From Lysobacteraceae bacterium (GTDB taxonomy: Bacteria > Pseudomonadota > Gammaproteobacteria > Xanthomonadales > BQJN01), in the NCBI GenBank assembly GCA_021604725.1, contig BQJN01000033.1, positions 1 to 43,421 of the forward strand: a stretch of 43,421 nt of DNA. The letters are read 5' to 3'. The number at the start of each line of letters is the position of its first letter. Within the stretch, counting starts at the first letter, position 1. Shown piece after piece: positions 31,646 through 39,189 of this stretch. Below the pieces are notes generated by a model. It was given only the letters and a program-made list of their open reading frames with translations, searched no databases and was not told where the DNA came from. The translations under genes were made by a program, and so were the position numbers.

Positions 31646-33784
31646 ATGAGAGTTGTTCACGCCATTAGTGGAATAACCTTCGCCCTTGCGGCCATCAACG
31701 CATGGGCCCAGGAGCCAGTCGAAACTGAACTGGAGGCAGCGGTTGAAGCTGCAGTGAGCGCGCCGACTGAAGTGGATCTGTTTGCCAGAGACAGCTACAA
31801 GATCGACTCATTGGTCTGTCCATTTAAAGGCGGCATAGACTACGAACCGGGCGAGATCGAGTGCGGCCTGCTGCAGGTTCCAGAAAACCGAGAAAACCCC
31901 GACTCGCGGATGATCGAGCTGCACTTTGTGAAGCTCAGTTCCCGGTGGGGTCGCGAGGGCTTCGAGCGCGACCCGGAAGATGAAGGCTATGAATATACCG
32001 AAGGCCTGGAGGACGGAATACGCGACGACCCGGTCATCTACTTGACCGGCGGGCCGGGTGCGCCGGTAACCGCTTATGTCAGCCGCTTCAAGGACCACAC
32101 CCTGCTCGATCACCGCGACCTGTACATCCTGGAACAACGCGGCATCGGTGCCTCAGATAACTTCTGCGAGTTTTACGGCAATCGCAACCCGCTTCATGGC
32201 GATGTAGAAAACTACGAGCAGTACCTTGAGGCTGCCAGAAAATACCGCGCCGATTGCGCCCGCAATGCTGCAGCTGCCGGAGTGGATCTGGCCGGCTACA
32301 ACACCATTGAGAACGCACGAGATGTCAAAGCGCTACGGCGTGCACTGGGCTTCGACAAGTGGAATGTCTGGGGTATCTCCTACGGGTCCATCCTTGGCCA
32401 GGCCTATATCAAGGAAGATCCGGAAGGGATTTTGGCCGTAGCACTGGATGCCATCATGCCGCTGGACATCCAGGAGTCTGACCAGTACTGGCGCGTCATT
32501 AACTGGTATGAGCGAGACCTGCAAAAGCTGCAGGAAATCTGCCAGCGACAAGCCGACTGCGCGGAGACCTATCCAGACATCCCTGGTCGCGTCCGCGAGG
32601 CCATGCAATCAGTGATCGACAATCCGATCGTGGTCGACGTCAAAGATACCGAGGCCTACCCGTCAGGCCAGGCACGCATTTTTCATGATATCGCCGGCCT
32701 GTTGCCGTTCATATTCTTTTACGAACAAAGCAATTACCCCGGTCTACCCGGCGTGATCTATGCGTGGGCCGACATGGTGGAGAGTCGAGACCCGGATATT
32801 TTCCGCACTCTGGCGGAAGCGGCCAGCGATGAGGGTGGATTGTTCAGCTCCGCCGAGGGCATGCGCATGGCGATCCTGTGCAATGACGGTGACGTCCAGG
32901 CCCAGGGCAACGCCAGCCGACGAGACATTGAGGAGTACCCCATTCTCGGCCAACTGTTTGGCGACCCGGCCAATGTCGAGCGAGAAAATGCGCTTTGCGT
33001 GGAACTGGGGATGCCGCTGCGACCCAAGGAGCAGTACGCGCCGACGGTCACCGATATCCCGACCTTGATCATTGAAGGCGACATGGACCCGATCACGCCA
33101 CCGCCCAATGCCAAGGCGATCCTGCCCGGCTTCAGCAATGGTACTTATGTCGAGTTTCCTTACGCCGGGCACGGTCCCTCGCGCTCAGTGACCTGCGCAG
33201 GCCACCTGCTCAACAAGTTCTACGACAACCCAAGCGCTGAGCCGGATCTATCATGTGTCGAAGACATGGAAGAACCGCAAATATGGGCACCGATGTACAC
33301 CACCTCAATCGCACCAAAACTGGCTGCACGCTACCTTGATGATCCAAAGAAGTTGATCCTGCCGGGCGCCTGGGGTGCACTGTCGCTAGTGGTTTGTTTG
33401 TTGGCCTTCGTACGATTGACCTTCGCGCCAATCGGTCGTTGGATCGATGGACGACGCGCGCCTGACACCGGCGCAGCCAGAGGCATGGCTTGGCTGGCAG
33501 CGACCACTGCCTTGCTCGCGCTTGGCATCATCGGCGCAGCCGCAGCCGTCACCGCGCAAACCTCCGAAATGCTGGTTGCATTCGGACTGGTCCCATGGGC
33601 CAGCTGGGGTGGTTACCTGGCGATTGTCGCGGTCGTACTCGGCCTATGGAGTCTGTGGACCACATTCTCGGTCAAGCGGCGAATGAGCTATCCACCCACC
33701 AGCATGATGGGTTTCATGTTGACCAGCCTTGCAGCGGTCGGGCTAGGTAGCTTCATCCTGGTTTGGGGGCTGGGTCCGTTCTGA
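31646..33784 (+). CDS. S33 tripeptidyl-aminopeptidase-like hydrolase with C-terminal membrane domain
   Basis: A 712-residue protein with signal peptide (cleavage near Ala21) and RBS GGGAG. It has the oxyanion HG-type loop VIYLTGGPGAP, the ILEQRGIGASD segment, nucleophile GISYGS (Ser245), and the TAP-like C-terminal block with Asp481 (GDMDPITPP) and His509 (YAGHGPS). These form a complete catalytic triad of the Streptomyces tripeptidyl aminopeptidase family. After residue 570 it adds four TM helices (LPGAWGALSLVVCLLAFVRL to the C-terminal end), unusual for the family, so the enzyme is membrane-tethered with its active site outside. A terminator follows at 33810. Confidence 0.9.
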   Translation: MRVVHAISGITFALAAINAWAQEPVETELEAAVEAAVSAPTEVDLFARDSYKIDSLVCPFKGGIDYEPGEIECGLLQVPENRENPDSRMIELHFVKLSSRWGREGFERDPEDEGYEYTEGLEDGIRDDPVIYLTGGPGAPVTAYVSRFKDHTLLDHRDLYILEQRGIGASDNFCEFYGNRNPLHGDVENYEQYLEAARKYRADCARNAAAAGVDLAGYNTIENARDVKALRRALGFDKWNVWGISYGSILGQAYIKEDPEGILAVALDAIMPLDIQESDQYWRVINWYERDLQKLQEICQRQADCAETYPDIPGRVREAMQSVIDNPIVVDVKDTEAYPSGQARIFHDIAGLLPFIFFYEQSNYPGLPGVIYAWADMVESRDPDIFRTLAEAASDEGGLFSSAEGMRMAILCNDGDVQAQGNASRRDIEEYPILGQLFGDPANVERENALCVELGMPLRPKEQYAPTVTDIPTLIIEGDMDPITPPPNAKAILPGFSNGTYVEFPYAGHGPSRSVTCAGHLLNKFYDNPSAEPDLSCVEDMEEPQIWAPMYTTSIAPKLAARYLDDPKKLILPGAWGALSLVVCLLAFVRLTFAPIGRWIDGRRAPDTGAARGMAWLAATTALLALGIIGAAAAVTAQTSEMLVAFGLVPWASWGGYLAIVAVVLGLWSLWTTFSVKRRMSYPPTSMMGFMLTSLAAVGLGSFILVWGLGPF

Positions 33785-33809
33785 TCACAGACGATCTTGG
33801 CAAGAGAGT

Positions 33810-33843
33810 CCGGCGCAGCCCTTTGAGCATGCGCCGGGCTTTT
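33810..33843 (+). terminator. Rho-independent terminator after the S33 peptidase
   Basis: CCGGCGCA and TGCGCCGG form an 8-bp GC-rich stem with a 12-base loop, followed after two bases by TTTT at 33840-33843. It lies 26 bases after the stop and before greB. Confidence 0.75.
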
Positions 33844-33904
33844 CCGCTTTCGTGCATGACCATACAATAGCGGCTCTCAACTCCAACCCAAACTGAGGTT
33901 ACGC

Positions 33905-34399
33905 ATGGGCCGATGGCGTCCACCTGCGCCGAAGTCATCCGCGTATATCACGCCGGCAGGCTTCGCCGCCTTGCAGGCAGAACTCAAAGGTATTTGGATT
34001 CGCAGGCGTGAGGTGGTCAAAGCCTTGTCGGCCGCCGCCGCGGAAGGTGACCGCTCCGAAAATGCCGAGTACATCTACCGTAAAAAGGAACTCGGCGGCC
34101 TCGACCGGCGCATCCGTTACCTGCAAAAGCGCCTGCCCAGTCTCAACGTGGTGCGCCAAGCACCGAAAAGCGATGCGGTGTTTTTCGGTGCCACTGTCGA
34201 GGTTTGCGACGAAAGCGAATCAAAGCAGGTCTATCGCATTGTTGGACCGGATGAAGCCGATGCCAAAACCGGTGCCATCAGCATGGACTCCCCGCTGGCC
34301 AGAGCGCTGCTGAAGAAGCAAGTGGGTGACGAGGCGGTGGTGCAAATCGGCGAGAAGACCACGGTGCTTGAGGTACTGTCGATTCGATATGAGGGCTAA
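33905..34399 (+). CDS. greB: Transcription elongation factor GreB
   Basis: A 164-residue protein of GreA/GreB length. The coiled-coil N-terminus carries the cleavage-stimulating acidic tip context [20 protein letters not shown] at about 42-61, matching the D..SEN.EY.. signature, and the C-terminal FKBP-like domain has [39 protein letters not shown] is closer to GreB than GreA. It rescues backtracked RNA polymerase by stimulating transcript cleavage. RBS GAGG precedes ATG 33905. It is monocistronic between a terminator and a hairpin-rich convergent region. Confidence 0.93.
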   Translation: MGRWRPPAPKSSAYITPAGFAALQAELKGIWIRRREVVKALSAAAAEGDRSENAEYIYRKKELGGLDRRIRYLQKRLPSLNVVRQAPKSDAVFFGATVEVCDESESKQVYRIVGPDEADAKTGAISMDSPLARALLKKQVGDEAVVQIGEKTTVLEVLSIRYEG

Positions 34400-34448
34400 A
34401 CGAGTTAGAGGACGTCCACGATTAGCCATCCATGGCCAACGCGGACAC

Positions 34449-34502
34449 GAACTTTCAGAAGCGTGGTTATGAAAGTTCTTCATTTTCAATATCTTGAAAA
34501 TG
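34449..34502. terminator. Two adjacent hairpins between convergent genes
   Basis: GAACTTTC (34449-34456) pairs with GAAAGTTC (34471-34478). It is followed directly by CATTTTCAA (34481-34489) and TTGAAAATG (34494-34502) with a 4-base loop. They lie in the 202-base gap between greB and the convergent gene ending at 34602. Together they likely end transcription from both sides. A third weaker pair, GGACC/GGTCC, is at 34516-34534. Confidence 0.5.
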
Positions 34503-34601
34503 CCGTTCCATCCGTGGACCGGTCGAGCTGGTCCAGAAACGTAAACTGTGGACGCGCTCGAGTTAGCCCCGGAACCGAACCTTCATGAATGATTATGCAG
34601 G

Positions 34602-35711
34602 CTAGAAAACCAGATTCCTTCGTTTTCGTAGCCGGTAGAACGCAGCAACCATGACGATGCAACAAACCAGCAACCAATTAACGCCTCTCGACAGCGGCAC
34701 AGGCGTCGGCTCGACCCCGTCTGGTCTAACAGTGTAGTAGCTTTCCGATACGTAATTGCCAATGGCACGCGCCGGAAAATCAAGCAAACGCCGATTGAGA
34801 ACCTCCAATGTTGCTGCATCGGCGACCACCAATTCGCTGACACTGTGATCTGCCAACAACACGTAGGCATGCCTTTCTTCCCAGTTTCCAGCAACACCAA
34901 CGACCGGGCGACTGAATGCATGAACCGAAACTTTGGCGCTGGACTGGTCAATGGAATAGAGCAAACCGTCATCACCAACGCCAAAGTACTTGTGAGAATC
35001 TGCCGCGTGGGTGAACTGAGTGATGGCCGCTCCGAAAGGCAAACTGGTGGTTACCTCAAGCGTTGCCGCGTCGACCAATGACACGGTACCGTCGCTGGCG
35101 TTGGACACAATAATCTGCTGACGGTCACGGGACTGGTGCAATGCGCGAGGTTCAGCGCCAACATCCACGGTGCCGGCAGGGTCCAAAGCGTCAATGACCT
35201 GCAGGTGATCCGCTTCCGGCATGGACACGAACACCATGCCACCGGCCGTGGCAAGCTGACCAGGAGGCGTTGCAAAGGAAAGCAACACCGACTCCTCTTT
35301 CCAGATTTGTCCAAACGTAATCGACAGCCAACCATTCATGTAGGAACCACTCGGTTTTGGGTTGGCGGCATAGCGAAAGTCATCAACGACCAGCATATCG
35401 GCGTTTTGGGAGAAGGCGTGGTAGCGTTGAACGAACTGATTTATTTCAGGTTCAAATTGCCGCATGTGGTGGTGTATGCCAATCAACGGATTCATGTACT
35501 CTCTTTGGTACTGCACTAGCGGAGTGTCGAAATCGTTGTCCATGACAATCCTACCCACCTCATCAGCGTCACGAATTCGAGGCAAGGACTTTTGGAACTC
35601 CATGTTGTCGGTTCTCAGGACGTTCATTGCATCAACTGTGGAGAGGTAGATGAATTGTGTAGAGTCCTGGGGCAGTTGCAGTGTCGCCTCGATCTCAACC
35701 GCAGGGCGCAA
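34602..35711 (-). CDS. Propeller-type protein with sorting-type C-terminal anchor (3' half of split gene)
   Basis: A 369-residue frame. A 2-metal/helical first part (VDAMNV..., IHHHMRQFEPEI) is followed by a propeller of YVTN-like repeats (LQVIDALDPAGTVDVGAEPR, GTVSLVDAATLEVTTSLPFG). It ends in a tripartite tail: PVPLSRGVNW, a TM of about 15-18 residues, and RLRKRR. This is like PEP-CTERM or IPTLS-type signals, recognised by exosortase-family enzymes or retained in the inner membrane. It has no signal peptide of its own: the TTG at 35711 directly follows, in the same frame, the TAA that ends the signal-peptide-bearing ORF at 35715-36086. The two are best read as one gene with a nonsense codon. 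Confidence 0.65.
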   Translation of the reverse strand: MRPAVEIEATLQLPQDSTQFIYLSTVDAMNVLRTDNMEFQKSLPRIRDADEVGRIVMDNDFDTPLVQYQREYMNPLIGIHHHMRQFEPEINQFVQRYHAFSQNADMLVVDDFRYAANPKPSGSYMNGWLSITFGQIWKEESVLLSFATPPGQLATAGGMVFVSMPEADHLQVIDALDPAGTVDVGAEPRALHQSRDRQQIIVSNASDGTVSLVDAATLEVTTSLPFGAAITQFTHAADSHKYFGVGDDGLLYSIDQSSAKVSVHAFSRPVVGVAGNWEERHAYVLLADHSVSELVVADAATLEVLNRRLLDFPARAIGNYVSESYYTVRPDGVEPTPVPLSRGVNWLLVCCIVMVAAFYRLRKRRNLVF

Positions 35712-35714
35712 CCC

Positions 35715-36086
35715 TTAAGTCTGCTCCAGAACCAACACCACCGGTCCGGACTGCATTCCGCTGGACAAAGGAACATTCAATTCGCCAATTTGGTAAGACC
35801 ACGGCCCGCCGACGCTAGAGCAACCAGCAGGGTCGATTTCCCAACGTCCCAGGTCACCTAGAACGATCGTCTGGCCTTCTGTCCCGACGAACCTCGGAAT
35901 TGGGAAATCGGGCGGTTCGCACCCGCCCAAATGCCCCGATACCTCGATGTCGACATGATGACCTGGAATGAAAGGGGGCTCTACGTTGGCCGTTGAACTC
36001 GACTGAGCCAATCCGACTGAAGTAACCACTTGCAGAGCGGTTAGGAGACACAAACCAAGCCCGCCGATCCATAGGCGCGTGTTCAT
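35715..36086 (-). CDS. Signal-peptide-bearing 5' half of split secreted protein
   Basis: 123 residues with a Sec signal (LGLCLLTALQVVTSVGLAQ, cleavage after Ala27) and a small beta-rich domain (PPFIPGHHVDIEVSGHLGGC, then RFVGTEGQTIVLGDLGRWEI). The frame stops at TAA 35717-35715 in the middle of a fluent beta strand (VVLVLEQT), and the same frame continues for another 370 codons. Either a single nonsense change or sequencing error truncated a larger surface protein, or the two parts are made separately, or the stop is read through. Start ATG 36086. Confidence 0.6.
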   Translation of the reverse strand: MNTRLWIGGLGLCLLTALQVVTSVGLAQSSSTANVEPPFIPGHHVDIEVSGHLGGCEPPDFPIPRFVGTEGQTIVLGDLGRWEIDPAGCSSVGGPWSYQIGELNVPLSSGMQSGPVVLVLEQT

Positions 36087-36201
36087 TGATACATACTCCT
36101 TTGTGTCGTCCTTTCAGTCGAGTATAGGCGGCCAATGCTCTAAGCGTGTTAAAAACTTGGTAAGCCCGACAGTGACCTGGGCTATTGCGAATTTCGACTA
36201 A

Positions 36202-39189
36202 TCAACCATCACCTAGCAACGCCTGAGCTTCTTCAGACCCCGCCGCCGCTGCCTTTTGCAGCCAGGCGCGAGCCTCCGCCGGATCGGGATCAATCTTGAT
36301 GCCTTTCTCCAAATAGCGCGCGTAGGCAATCATTCCGTCTGGGTCCCCCGCTTCGGCGCCCAATCGATAATGCTTCAATGCCCGGAACGGATTGCGATCC
36401 TGACCTATCCCGGTTTCATACATCTTGCCCATCATGGTTTCAGCCGGTGCGTAGCCCGCCTTGGCCGCAAGCTGAACCATGCGGCGCCCAATGCGCTCCT
36501 CACGGATGCCGCCCTCAGCTGCAGCCTTCATCCAGCCGGCGCGAGTCTGGGCGATTACGTTGCCTTGCTCGGCGGCAATCTCATACCAGGCCCGCGCCTC
36601 GAACAGATTAACGTCGATGGGATCAAGACCGGTCTCGTAGATTTGCGCCAGGCGAACCATGGCGTCGACGTCACCACGTGATGCGGCGATACCCAGAAAA
36701 CGCACGGCTTCCGGAATGTCGGCCTCGATCTCCCCTGAACCACTCAGATAAATATCCGTTAAACGCAAGGCTGGCTCGACGGCACCGGCATTGGCAGCGA
36801 TTCGCAGCCAGAACACTATCCGCTGCAGATCTTCACCGCTAGCTTCAAACAGCGCTGCAATGTCTGCTACGTCCTGAAACTCATCACGGGCCACGGCTGA
36901 GCGCAATCGCCAATACGCCGCGGCCTCAAGGTCTTTAAGCTCCGTATTGGTACTCAACATTTCGCCAAGATAGGCCATGGCCGGCTCATAGCCCAGCTCG
37001 GCTGCCTGGGTAATCCACCGGTGTTTTTCTTGCAAATCTGTTGCGGCCTTGCCCAACCAGAACATCGCCTGGGCGTCACCCAGGTTTGCGGCCGCCGAAA
37101 GCAGGCTGCGCCCGCGGTCGACGCCTTCGGAATCTGCGTCTTGTGTTAACAGGATTCCCTGAATGACATTGTTCCCAGTACCACCGACCTGAGCTGATTC
37201 GCTGAGCCACTGGCGCTGGGCGCTTCGAAATTTGCTTGAAGTGACATCCATTTCTGCCCCGCGCCGGCGTGGTGCCAATGCATCGGCCATATGGGCCCAG
37301 GCCAGTGCCTCAACCGCCGCTTTCGAGCCTTTTTTGGCGGCTTTCTCGAGGTGTTTGAGGGCTTTCTTCGTGTCCTGCTCGGTCCGGTAGCCGCGTAACT
37401 GCATCAGTCCGAAGCCGAACAAACTGACGGGGTCATTGTCATCAGCGCCCTGTTCCAACTGACTGGCCGCCTGGTTGTAATCCCCGGCCCAAAACGGTTC
37501 GCCAACGTTCCACAGAAAGCGGTTCATCTCGGCCAGCACGTTGCCGCGCTCCACAGCACGGTCCAACATTCGCAACGCTTCAGCGTGATCGGAAGAATCG
37601 GCATCGGTTAGCAGAAGCATGCCGGTTTTCATCAGGCCGTAGCTGTGATCACGGTCTGCGCTGGTCCGATACCAATGCAAGGCCTCGGCAAGGTCTTCAG
37701 GGCCATCAATGCCGTTTTCATAATACTGACCAAGCAGAAAGGCACTGCCAGAGACATTGGCGGCGGCAGCCTGTTGCATCAACGCTCGGGCACCCGGTCG
37801 CTTACGTCGTTGCAAATACTCCGCCAAGATGAACGCCGCCTCGTTGTGACCAACCTCGCTTTCCTCCCGCAAAACCTTGACGGGTATGGCCTTTTCCGGA
37901 CGGTTGTCGTGCAACGCCTGAGCGGCAAGCCAACCTCTTGTCGGGCGATCCTTGTCCGCCGGCAAATCGGCGATCATCTCAAGGGCCTTTTTTCGATTCT
38001 TGAAAAGCAGGTAGGATGCCTCAGCGAGAATAGCATCTGCATTGTTGGCCTCGAGCGGCTCTTCCAACCAGTCGTTGTAACGACCAAAGTCCATGGCAAC
38101 AGGGTATCGGGTCATCAGCATCCGCTTCGCCATCTCAACCTCCGGCGTCCAGGGTGGCTGCGTGTCCCCCGCCCGTCGCAGCAGTGCCTCGGCCGTATCG
38201 CGGTCCTTGTCCACGCCATAGCCCCGGGCGTGCATCCATGCCAAAAGCACGATGGCCTCGGCATAGCCTTGCTCAACCGCTGCGTTGGCCAGATCCACAA
38301 CCGACTCTTCGGTAGACCCGCGCACATAGCCCATGATCATCAGATTGGCCAGCTCGACCTGAGCGATTGGGCTGCCCAGGTTCGCCGCCTGAGTCAGAGG
38401 AGCAATTCGGCGGCCGACGTCTCGCGTCCCGCCAATGAGGCCTATTGTTGTCAGGAACGGACGTAGCTGCTGTTCGGCCAACTCTTGAGCCACAAGGCTC
38501 CATGGCTGTTGGATCGCAAACTCGGCTTCAGCTTTGCCGTATCGTTGCATCAAGCTGACCGAAAAGTGATTTTTCCACGCTTCGAAAAACGGGTGGGCGT
38601 CGAATGTCAGGTCAGATCGCTGGTGACCTGTCTCTTCGTCGAGGCCAACAAACACCATCCTCAGTTGCTCGTCTTCAAGATCGAATGTCGCATCAAGCGG
38701 ACGAATCCCGGCGGTCTTCAGAAAGTACGCACCATCGGTAAACAAACCCATCCGCCAAGGTGACTTTGCAGTACCATCGCGCCCGGATGTCATGGCTGCT
38801 GCCAGATAACCCAGCATGTTTTCGTGCTGCTGCGCTTGCTCTGGCGCATCATTGAGCTGCGCGCAGATCATGCTCATGTAGTGCAAACTAAAACTGACGT
38901 AATGACGCTTTAGCGCCTGCTCCAACGGAGTTGAGATTTCCTGGCATTGATCCGATGACAATGCGTCGGCCTGGTTGATTTGCGGCAGCTCAGCGACCAG
39001 AGCACTGACCTCAGACAGGCGCCCCGATTGCAGATAAAGCTCCCAAAGCTCCACGTAATCGGCCTCTTGCGGAGCCGCAATAGCCTGACCAATAGCACGG
39101 TCGAGAGCATCCGTCTCGGCCTGAATTTGAGCCGGATAGCCCAACGCCATACTCAATGCGAACACAAGCAGTAGTGACGGCATATTCAT
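36202..39189 (-). CDS. Large exported Sel1-repeat protein
   Basis: A 995-residue protein with a signal peptide (cleavage near Ala24). Nearly the whole length is Sel1-like repeats (AEAIVLLAWMHARGYGVDKD, AFLLGQYYENGIDGPEDLAEALHWYRTSAD, AMVRLAQIYETGLDPIDVNL, MMGKMYETGIGQDRNPFRALKHYRLGAEAGD). More than 15 units are visible; the central ones are degenerate. These alpha/alpha solenoids scaffold protein complexes, here in the periplasm. Its ATG is embedded in the stop of the transglutaminase-like gene upstream (ATGA, 39186-39189), so the two are made together. An interaction between the solenoid and the protease-like partner is plausible. Confidence 0.9.
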   Translation of the reverse strand: MNMPSLLLVFALSMALGYPAQIQAETDALDRAIGQAIAAPQEADYVELWELYLQSGRLSEVSALVAELPQINQADALSSDQCQEISTPLEQALKRHYVSFSLHYMSMICAQLNDAPEQAQQHENMLGYLAAAMTSGRDGTAKSPWRMGLFTDGAYFLKTAGIRPLDATFDLEDEQLRMVFVGLDEETGHQRSDLTFDAHPFFEAWKNHFSVSLMQRYGKAEAEFAIQQPWSLVAQELAEQQLRPFLTTIGLIGGTRDVGRRIAPLTQAANLGSPIAQVELANLMIMGYVRGSTEESVVDLANAAVEQGYAEAIVLLAWMHARGYGVDKDRDTAEALLRRAGDTQPPWTPEVEMAKRMLMTRYPVAMDFGRYNDWLEEPLEANNADAILAEASYLLFKNRKKALEMIADLPADKDRPTRGWLAAQALHDNRPEKAIPVKVLREESEVGHNEAAFILAEYLQRRKRPGARALMQQAAAANVSGSAFLLGQYYENGIDGPEDLAEALHWYRTSADRDHSYGLMKTGMLLLTDADSSDHAEALRMLDRAVERGNVLAEMNRFLWNVGEPFWAGDYNQAASQLEQGADDNDPVSLFGFGLMQLRGYRTEQDTKKALKHLEKAAKKGSKAAVEALAWAHMADALAPRRRGAEMDVTSSKFRSAQRQWLSESAQVGGTGNNVIQGILLTQDADSEGVDRGRSLLSAAANLGDAQAMFWLGKAATDLQEKHRWITQAAELGYEPAMAYLGEMLSTNTELKDLEAAAYWRLRSAVARDEFQDVADIAALFEASGEDLQRIVFWLRIAANAGAVEPALRLTDIYLSGSGEIEADIPEAVRFLGIAASRGDVDAMVRLAQIYETGLDPIDVNLFEARAWYEIAAEQGNVIAQTRAGWMKAAAEGGIREERIGRRMVQLAAKAGYAPAETMMGKMYETGIGQDRNPFRALKHYRLGAEAGDPDGMIAYARYLEKGIKIDPDPAEARAWLQKAAAAGSEEAQALLGDG

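Noticed and set aside
37645..38466. Long plus-strand open frame (273 codons) opposite the Sel1 gene
   Set aside because: It is antisense to a clear Sel1-repeat protein and its translation lacks domain character; the strong codon bias of the Sel1 gene creates it.
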